From Alistipes sp. (GTDB lineage: Bacteria > Bacteroidota > Bacteroidia > Bacteroidales > Rikenellaceae), in the NCBI GenBank assembly GCA_022782405.1, contig JALFNK010000008.1:149554-213553 (forward strand): 64,000 bases of DNA. The letters are read 5' to 3'. How positions within the stretch are numbered: the first letter of the stretch is position 1; each line of letters begins with the position of its first letter. The notes under the pieces were generated by a model. It had not been told where the DNA came from. It searched no databases and saw only the letters and a list, made by a program, of their open reading frames with translations. The translations under genes were made by a program, and so were the position numbers. Shown one piece after another: positions 58,671 through 64,000 of the stretch.

Positions 58671-58852
58671 GCAGAGTGCTTGTAACACAACAAAAGGGAG
58701 GGATAGAGTGCGTGGAGAGCGTCCGCATGGACACCACTTAATTTGTTGATATTCTTTTAGTTGGAAGAGTATCGACGATCCCGAGGAATATCCTTACCTG
58801 AACAAAGAAAAGGCTTCCGGCCGGTTCGGCGCTGCAAGAAGAGAATCGGGAT
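58671..58852 (+). promoter_or_regulatory. Untranslated leader of the upxY operon
   Basis: About 180 bases between predicted transcript start and upxY. It holds a hairpin GTCC-GCAT-GGAC within longer partly paired flanks (GTGG ... CCAC, 58709-58738). UpxY-type proteins act on the 5' leader of their own locus to prevent early termination, so this leader is the expected site of action. No clear terminator hairpin with T-run is visible in it. Confidence 0.5.
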
Positions 58853-59395
58853 ATGGTCGATCAGCAGATAGCATGGTATGTGCTCCGCGTTACATACCAG
58901 CGGGTATTTCCGACGAAAGAGTCGCTGGAACGTCTCGGCATAGAGACGTTTGTTCCCGAACGCCTGGTACGACGCCGCGACCGCAAAGGTCGGTTCTCCT
59001 GCGTTCGGGAAGCTGCTATACATAACTACCTCTTTGTCCGAAGCTCCAAAGCCACCATCGACGAGCTGAAAACCTACAGACTGCCGCAGATCCGCTATGT
59101 GATGCATGTCAAGGAGGGCGTAAAATGCCCGATGACCGTTCCCGAAGCGCAGATGCAGCATTTCATAGCCATCGCAGGCAATCTCGACGCCCGCATCCTC
59201 TATCTCTCACCTTCGGACCCCGAACTTGCGAAAGGAGACCGCGTGCGGATCCTCGGAGGCCCCTTCGCCGGGGTCGAAGGGCGTTTCGTCCGGATCAAAC
59301 AGGCCCGGGAACGACGGGTAGTGGTACTCATCGAAGGCATCGCCGCCGTGGCCACGACCTCGGTTCCGTCGGTGCTGGTCGAGAAGATTCTCTGA
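58853..59395 (+). CDS. UpxY-family transcription antiterminator (NusG-like)
   Basis: 180 residues. The N-terminal NGN domain runs about 5-110 (AWYVLRVTYQRVFPTKESLERLGIETFVPE, AIHNYLFVRSSKATIDEL). The C-terminal KOW domain runs about 125-175 (LAKGDRVRILGGPFAGVEGRFVRIKQARERRVVVLI). First gene of a polysaccharide locus, the invariant place of UpxY proteins in Bacteroidales. It should allow RNA polymerase to read through the long operon behind it. Confidence 0.93.
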   Translation: MVDQQIAWYVLRVTYQRVFPTKESLERLGIETFVPERLVRRRDRKGRFSCVREAAIHNYLFVRSSKATIDELKTYRLPQIRYVMHVKEGVKCPMTVPEAQMQHFIAIAGNLDARILYLSPSDPELAKGDRVRILGGPFAGVEGRFVRIKQARERRVVVLIEGIAAVATTSVPSVLVEKIL

Positions 59396-59491
59396 CGGCC
59401 CGTTCCGCAGGCCCGAACCGAAAAGACACCGCGCGGCCGGAATCCGCGTCCGACCGAACCGCGCGGAGCAACGGATACCCCATTGCGAATC

Positions 59492-60460
59492 ATGAAGACG
59501 ATCATACCGGACAACCTGATCCAACTGCTGCCGCTGTTGCCGGATATTCCGACGGCTTCCGTATCGGAAATGCGGTTCTCGGCGCTGGGCAGGATATACA
59601 TTTCACTCTACAAGCTCGTTGCGGACAACAGTCTCGACGAAGAGTACGGTACGCGCACCCACTACGAACGGCGTATCCGGGCGCTCATCGACACCGGATG
59701 GCGCAGCTACGGGACGTTGTCGGATATCGAGACGCGGGGCCGGATGCTCCACATGCTCTTCTCGCTGACCTACGAACCGTTCGCCGTAGCAGAAGAGCGG
59801 GACGAGGAGGCCTGCATCCACGCAGCGGAAACGCTCATCGAGGAGTACCTCGCCGCGGAATCCCCCGAATCCCCGATGTGCCGACCCATTCCGGGGCCCG
59901 ATCCGCGGGGACTGGCCGACATCATGCGTTGCGCCGCGGACCTCGCCAACCCGGGCATGATCCGCAAGGAGCGTTACAAGAGGTGGTTCCAGCGGCATAT
60001 CGCCGCCTGGGCCGCAACACTCGACGGGAACGGCATCTGGCCCCGGCTGCCGTATGCGGATGCCCTGCGGCGCATCGGACTGATGAACCGCGACTCCTAC
60101 ATGTTCCCGGGATCGCCCCACGACACACGCATCCGCAAAGCCTACGAACACTACCGCCTCGAGGTGGATGTGCCCCAACACCCCGAAGAGCTCGACCGGA
60201 AACGGCTCCGGGATCTAGGACTGCTCTACGAAGTGGCCATCCAGGGCAATGTCTGGAAACCCGATCCGGCACGCACGGAACGCATCATCGACTTCCTGCG
60301 CAAAGCCGTGGCTCCGCTTCCCCCGGAGGACGACATGTGGATATATGCTCTGGCATTCGTCGTCCATAACCTCTGCGAACGGATCGAGGATTGGATTCAA
60401 AGTGAAAGCGTCCAAATGAATATCAAGAAAGACCAAATATCTCATAAATATTTACAATAA
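59492..60460 (+). CDS. Unrecognised protein in second position of the polysaccharide locus
   Basis: 322 residues, soluble, predicted mostly helical, with no signal peptide and no membrane span. Notable stretches: HYERRIRALIDTGWRSYG, KERYKRWFQRHIAAWAATLDGNG and MWIYALAFVVHNLCERIEDWIQ. In Bacteroides loci the second position is held by UpxZ (about 160 residues), a trans-inhibitor of other UpxY proteins. This protein is twice as long and I cannot show similarity, so an equivalent role is only a possibility. I chose the ATG at 59492; a TTG three codons earlier is possible. 14 bases separate it from the sugar transferase gene. Confidence 0.7.
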   Translation: MKTIIPDNLIQLLPLLPDIPTASVSEMRFSALGRIYISLYKLVADNSLDEEYGTRTHYERRIRALIDTGWRSYGTLSDIETRGRMLHMLFSLTYEPFAVAEERDEEACIHAAETLIEEYLAAESPESPMCRPIPGPDPRGLADIMRCAADLANPGMIRKERYKRWFQRHIAAWAATLDGNGIWPRLPYADALRRIGLMNRDSYMFPGSPHDTRIRKAYEHYRLEVDVPQHPEELDRKRLRDLGLLYEVAIQGNVWKPDPARTERIIDFLRKAVAPLPPEDDMWIYALAFVVHNLCERIEDWIQSESVQMNIKKDQISHKYLQ

Positions 60461-60474
60461 GGAGGGACGAGACT

Positions 60475-61488
60475 ATGATCACCGATCAAATTACGCCTAA
60501 CGAGATCCAAAACGACGGATCATACGTTCATTTGTACTTCGATGAGACAACCAATACATGGATTGCATTCGGTCTTTCTGCATACAGCCTACGATTGTTC
60601 GCAAAATCAAATGGTTGCAACAATTTACGAGGCTTCTCTCAAAAAATGCAGATGCCTTGCACAATCATCGGCGCTGAATCAATTGTTTTTCTGTTGCAAT
60701 ATGCCAAGGTGCTGCAACAGATCAATGATTCATATATCAAACTGCGGATGCCCGACTATGTAGACATAAGTGCATATGCGAAATGGACTAACAAACTAAA
60801 AGGCATGGTTACCACAAACGATGACGATATCATTGTGGTTACACCAATTAGCCAATATGTACCGAAGGATCGCTATATTCCGGATGGTATGTCATCTTTC
60901 GCTCGACAAGTAAAACGTATTTGCGATTGTATCTTGTCAGCTATTGCACTCATTCTCTTCTCTCCACTCTTTCTTATTTGCTATATTGCCGTAAAACGAG
61001 AAGATGGAGGGCCGGCTATTTTCAAGCAGGAACGGATCGGTCGTTTCGGCAGGCCTTTCTATATCTATAAATTCCGGTCTATGCGCCTCGACGCGGAAAA
61101 ATTCGGGCCTCAATTAAGCCATAGCGGAGGGGACGACGATCCCCGGCTTACCAAAGTGGGTAAATTCCTGCGAGCACACCATTTGGACGAACTACCCCAA
61201 CTGTGGAACGTCTTTCGCGGAGATATGGCTTTTATCGGGCCACGTCCCGAACGGAAATTCTACATTGACCAAATTCTCGAACACGACATCCGATATGCGT
61301 ACCTTTACCAGATTCGCCCGGGCGTTACCTCTTACGCCACACTCTACAATGGTTATACGGACACCATGGAAAAGATGCTGCGCCGTCTGGAATATGACCT
61401 GTATTACCTTGGACATCGCACTTGGATATTCGACTTCAAGATTCTCGTTATGACATTCCTCAGTATTGTGTTCGGGAAAAAATTTTAA
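60475..61488 (+). CDS. Initiating sugar-phosphate transferase (bacterial polyprenyl-phosphate type) with N-terminal extension
   Basis: 337 residues. The C-terminal about 190 residues are the monotopic phosphoglycosyl transferase domain: membrane helix ICDCILSAIALILFSPLFLICYIAV, then GPAIFKQERIGRFGRPFYIYKFRSM, the catalytic Asp238-Glu239 in HHLDELPQLWNVFRGDMAFIGPRPER, and RPGVTSYATLYNGYT. It loads the first sugar phosphate on undecaprenyl phosphate. The first about 140 residues (MITDQITPNEIQNDGSYVHLYFDE...) form a soluble domain I do not recognise. It is shorter than and unlike the four-span N-terminus of WbaP. The gene is clearly AT-richer than its neighbours, as is frequent in exchanged capsule genes. 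Confidence 0.9.
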   Translation: MITDQITPNEIQNDGSYVHLYFDETTNTWIAFGLSAYSLRLFAKSNGCNNLRGFSQKMQMPCTIIGAESIVFLLQYAKVLQQINDSYIKLRMPDYVDISAYAKWTNKLKGMVTTNDDDIIVVTPISQYVPKDRYIPDGMSSFARQVKRICDCILSAIALILFSPLFLICYIAVKREDGGPAIFKQERIGRFGRPFYIYKFRSMRLDAEKFGPQLSHSGGDDDPRLTKVGKFLRAHHLDELPQLWNVFRGDMAFIGPRPERKFYIDQILEHDIRYAYLYQIRPGVTSYATLYNGYTDTMEKMLRRLEYDLYYLGHRTWIFDFKILVMTFLSIVFGKKF

Positions 61489-61505
61489 TACACCTTTAAA
61501 GTTCC

Positions 61506-62387
61506 ATGAAAGGCATCGTATTGGCTGGCGGAAGCGGGACAAGACTCTACCCGGTAACCAAAGGCGTAAGCAAGCAGTTGCTACCCGTTTACGACAAGCC
61601 GATGGTCTATTATCCCATCTCGGTGTTGATGCTCGCAGGCATCCGGGAGATCCTCATCATCTCCACCCCGCAGGATCTGCCGGGATTCAAGCGGCTACTG
61701 GGCGACGGATCGGACTACGGCGTGCACTTCGAATATGCCGAACAACCTTCGCCCGACGGATTGGCACAGGCATTTCTGATCGGCGAGCAATTTATCGGCA
61801 ACGACTCCGTATGCCTAGTACTCGGCGACAACATTTTCCATGGAAACGGGCTGAGCGAAATGCTCAAAGAATCCGTACGCACTGCCGAGGAAGAGCGGAA
61901 AGCCACTGTCTTCGGCTACTGGGTCAGCGATCCGGAGCGTTATGGTGTCGCGGAATTCGACGACGCGGGCAACTGTCTTTCGATCGAGGAAAAACCCGCG
62001 CATCCCAAGTCGAACTATGCCGTTGTCGGGCTCTATTTCTATCCCAACAAGGTGGTGGAAGTCGCCAAGAATATCAAACCCTCGGCACGCGGGGAGTTGG
62101 AGATAACCTCGGTAAACCAACGGTTCCTCAATGATCGTGAGCTGAAGGTACAGACGCTTGGCCGCGGTTTCGCATGGCTCGACACCGGCACGCACGATTC
62201 GCTCGCAGAAGCATCGATTTTCGTGGAGGTAATCGAGAAACGTCAGGGACTGAAAATCGCCTGTCTGGAAAGCATAGCCTTTCGCCAGGGATGGATCGGC
62301 GGCGAAAAGTTGCGGGAGCTCGCACAGCCCATGCTAAACAATCAGTACGGGCAATTTTTAATGAAAGAGCTCGACGACCGGCAATAA
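61506..62387 (+). CDS. rfbA: Glucose-1-phosphate thymidylyltransferase
   Basis: 293 residues. [37 protein letters not shown] is the nucleotidyltransferase signature. [13 protein letters not shown] and the C-terminal [18 protein letters not shown] are RmlA blocks. It makes dTDP-glucose, the first step to dTDP-L-rhamnose. 17 bases after the sugar transferase. Confidence 0.96.
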   Translation: MKGIVLAGGSGTRLYPVTKGVSKQLLPVYDKPMVYYPISVLMLAGIREILIISTPQDLPGFKRLLGDGSDYGVHFEYAEQPSPDGLAQAFLIGEQFIGNDSVCLVLGDNIFHGNGLSEMLKESVRTAEEERKATVFGYWVSDPERYGVAEFDDAGNCLSIEEKPAHPKSNYAVVGLYFYPNKVVEVAKNIKPSARGELEITSVNQRFLNDRELKVQTLGRGFAWLDTGTHDSLAEASIFVEVIEKRQGLKIACLESIAFRQGWIGGEKLRELAQPMLNNQYGQFLMKELDDRQ

Positions 62388-62397
62388 AATAGACATG

Positions 62398-62970
62398 ATG
62401 AAGGTAATACCTACGGATATAAAAGAGGTGGTCGTCATTGCACCGCAACTTTTTGAAGATGCGCGGGGATATTTCGTCGAAAGCTGGTCCGAGGAGACGT
62501 TCAACGCCGCCGTACGGCCCGTACGGTTCGTTCAGGACAACGAAAGCCGGTCCAGATACGGAGTGCTTCGGGGGCTTCATTATCAGACAGGACGCTTCGC
62601 CCAGTCGAAACTCGTACGCGTGATCAAAGGGCGCGTTTTGGATGTCGCCGTAGACATCCGACGGGGATCCCCAACTTTCGGGAGGCATGTCGCCGTGGAA
62701 CTTACGGGAGAGAATCACCTGCAACTTTTCATTCCTCGGGGATTTGCGCACGGATTTTCTGTTTTGAGCGAGGAGGCAGTGTTCCAATACAAATGCGACA
62801 ATCCCTATGCTCCGCAACATGAGGGAGCCATCGCCTGGGACGATCCCGACCTCGCCATCGACTGGCGTATTCCGGCCGGAGAGGTACTGCTTTCATCCAA
62901 GGATTCAGCACATCCCCGACTTCGGGATGCAAAGGATCTGTTCGACTACAACGAAGATTATTATGCCTGA
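62398..62970 (+). CDS. rfbC: dTDP-4-dehydrorhamnose 3,5-epimerase
   Basis: 190 residues. DARGYFVESWSEETF, FVQDNESRSRYGVLRGLHYQ (catalytic His) and VLDVAVDIRRGSPTFGRH are RmlC motifs. Cupin fold; it epimerises C3 and C5 of dTDP-4-keto-6-deoxyglucose. Two ATGs in tandem (62395 and 62398) are both possible starts. Its end overlaps rfbD by 8 bases. Confidence 0.95.
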   Translation: MKVIPTDIKEVVVIAPQLFEDARGYFVESWSEETFNAAVRPVRFVQDNESRSRYGVLRGLHYQTGRFAQSKLVRVIKGRVLDVAVDIRRGSPTFGRHVAVELTGENHLQLFIPRGFAHGFSVLSEEAVFQYKCDNPYAPQHEGAIAWDDPDLAIDWRIPAGEVLLSSKDSAHPRLRDAKDLFDYNEDYYA

Positions 62971-63841
62971 CAAACGCATACTCGTTACGGGCTGCAACGG
63001 ACAGTTGGGCCGTGAATTGCAACGTTTGGGCGCCATATCGCCCTTGACCTATCTTTTTACGGATATTGCAGATCTGGATATCACCGATCGTCAGGCCGTA
63101 TGCGAATACGTTGCCCGTGAACGGGTGGATGTGATTGTCAATTGTGCCGCCTACACCGACGTGGATGGGGCCGAAGAAGATGAGGCGACAGCCGAACGTG
63201 TGAATGCCGAAGCCGTACGAAATCTGGCGGAAGCGATGCGGATTGCCGACGGAACGCTTTTCCACATTTCGACGGATTATGTTTTCGGCGGCGAGGGAAA
63301 CACCCCCTTCACGGAGGATATGCCCGTAAACCCACTGGGAGCTTACGGCCGCACAAAACGCCACGGCGAAAAGGCGATAGCCGAATCGGGCTGCAAAGCC
63401 CTCATTATCCGCACTGCCTGGCTCTATTCGGAATGGGGACGCAACTTTCTGAAGACAATGTTGCGTCTGACAGGCGAACAGGAGGCGTTGCAGATCGTAT
63501 TCGACCAGGTCGGAACCCCAACTTTTGCGGGAGACCTCGCGCTGGCGATCTTTTCGATCATCGAGAAGAATCTCTACTCGGGGAACGAGGGAACCTACCA
63601 CTTTTCGAACGAAGGGGTCTGCTCCTGGTACGATTTTGCCGTCGAGATCGCCGAAGCGGCAGGCCATGACCGCTGCCGAATTCTCCCCTGCCATAGCGAA
63701 GAGTTTCCCTCGAAGGTACGGCGACCGGCCTATTCGGTTTTGGACAAAAGCAAAATCAAGCGTACCTTTGCATTGGAAATTCCCCATTGGAGGGATTCGA
63801 TGCGTTACTGCATCGCACGGATCATGAAAGCTCAGGAATAA
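62963..63841 (+). CDS. rfbD: dTDP-4-dehydrorhamnose reductase
   Basis: 292 residues. RILVTGCNGQLGRELQRLG binds NAD(P)H. STDYVFGGEGNTPFTEDMPVNPLGAYGRTKRHGE carries the catalytic Tyr-xxx-Lys. IIRTAWLYSEWGRNF and QVGTPTFAGDLA are RmlD blocks. The ATG at 62963 lies inside the end of rfbC, indicating translational coupling. An ATG further upstream in frame lies deep in rfbC and would add unrelated residues. Confidence 0.95.
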   Translation: MPDKRILVTGCNGQLGRELQRLGAISPLTYLFTDIADLDITDRQAVCEYVARERVDVIVNCAAYTDVDGAEEDEATAERVNAEAVRNLAEAMRIADGTLFHISTDYVFGGEGNTPFTEDMPVNPLGAYGRTKRHGEKAIAESGCKALIIRTAWLYSEWGRNFLKTMLRLTGEQEALQIVFDQVGTPTFAGDLALAIFSIIEKNLYSGNEGTYHFSNEGVCSWYDFAVEIAEAAGHDRCRILPCHSEEFPSKVRRPAYSVLDKSKIKRTFALEIPHWRDSMRYCIARIMKAQE

Positions 63842-63844
63842 GGG

Positions 63845-64000
63845 ATGAAATCGATACTGATTACCGGCGGCGCCGGATTCATCGGCTCGCACGTCGTGCG
63901 CCTCTTCGTGAACAAATACCCCGAGTACCGGATCATCAACCTCGACAAGCTGACCTATGCCGGCAACCTGGCCAACCTGAAGGACATCGAGCAAAGGCCC
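63845..64000 (+). CDS. rfbB: dTDP-glucose 4,6-dehydratase (5' part, cut by window end)
   Basis: Fifty-two codons are visible: MKSILITGGAGFIGSHVVRL, the NAD-binding SDR start, and IINLDKLTYAGNLANLKDI, the RmlB signature. Three bases after rfbD. It completes the rfbA-C-D-B set of dTDP-L-rhamnose synthesis. Confidence 0.93.
   Translation, partial: MKSILITGGAGFIGSHVVRLFVNKYPEYRIINLDKLTYAGNLANLKDIEQRP

Noticed and set aside
58560..58780. Possible invertible capsule promoter
   Set aside because: I compared sequence on both sides of the promoter and saw no inverted repeats of useful length, and no invertase gene is in the window.

Overview
This window looks like a chromosomal segment of a GC-rich Bacteroidales species. 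An Alistipes-like (Rikenellaceae) organism is my best inference. The evidence is SusC/SusD genes, a UpxY-type antiterminator at the head of a polysaccharide locus, glycine-lipid acyltransferases of the GlsA/GlsB type, an mDAP-type MurE, and repeated Bacteroidetes promoters (TTG, 19-20 nt, TAnnTTTG). Shine-Dalgarno sites are essentially absent.

Layout. 1-6.7 kb: the end of an S41 protease gene, tRNA-Leu(GAG), an orphan TonB-type beta-barrel protein and a CBM20-bearing 4-alpha-glucanotransferase. 7.0-21.1 kb: one long plus-strand operon with its own promoter and terminator. It encodes three paralogous lipoprotein TIM-barrel hydrolases (GHL10/DigH-like), SusC, SusD, a surface lipoprotein, a DUF5009/HGSNAT-like membrane acetyltransferase and a three-domain calcineurin-type phosphoesterase. 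It is a polysaccharide-utilisation-like locus without a recognised substrate and is the best candidate for an undescribed system. 21.2-28.3 kb: a visibly AT-richer block with a CusA-TolC fusion, a short adaptor lipoprotein and a LytS/LytTR two-component pair, probably acquired by transfer.

28.4-37.4 kb: a GH109-type lipoprotein, lnt, folC, glsB-glsA and a GH3 beta-glucosidase. 37.5-46.9 kb: the front part of the division/cell-wall cluster (rsmH, ftsL-like, ftsI, murE, mraY, murD, ftsW). It stops before murG. 46.9-50.5 kb: an S4 RNA-binding protein, Lrp, kbl and galE. 50.5-57.0 kb: a minus-strand GH2 beta-galactosidase and GH29 fucosidase operon, with a LacI regulator gene downstream and a palindrome at its start that could be an operator. 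57.3-58.4 kb: rplY and pth.

58.6-64.0 kb: the start of a capsule or exopolysaccharide locus. It has a canonical promoter with a G9 tract upstream, a structured leader, upxY, an unrecognised protein, an initiating sugar-phosphate transferase and dTDP-rhamnose genes rfbA, rfbC, rfbD and rfbB (cut by the window end).

Functional calls rest on motif recognition by eye. No database search or alignment was run. Residue numbers come from counting the translated sequences.
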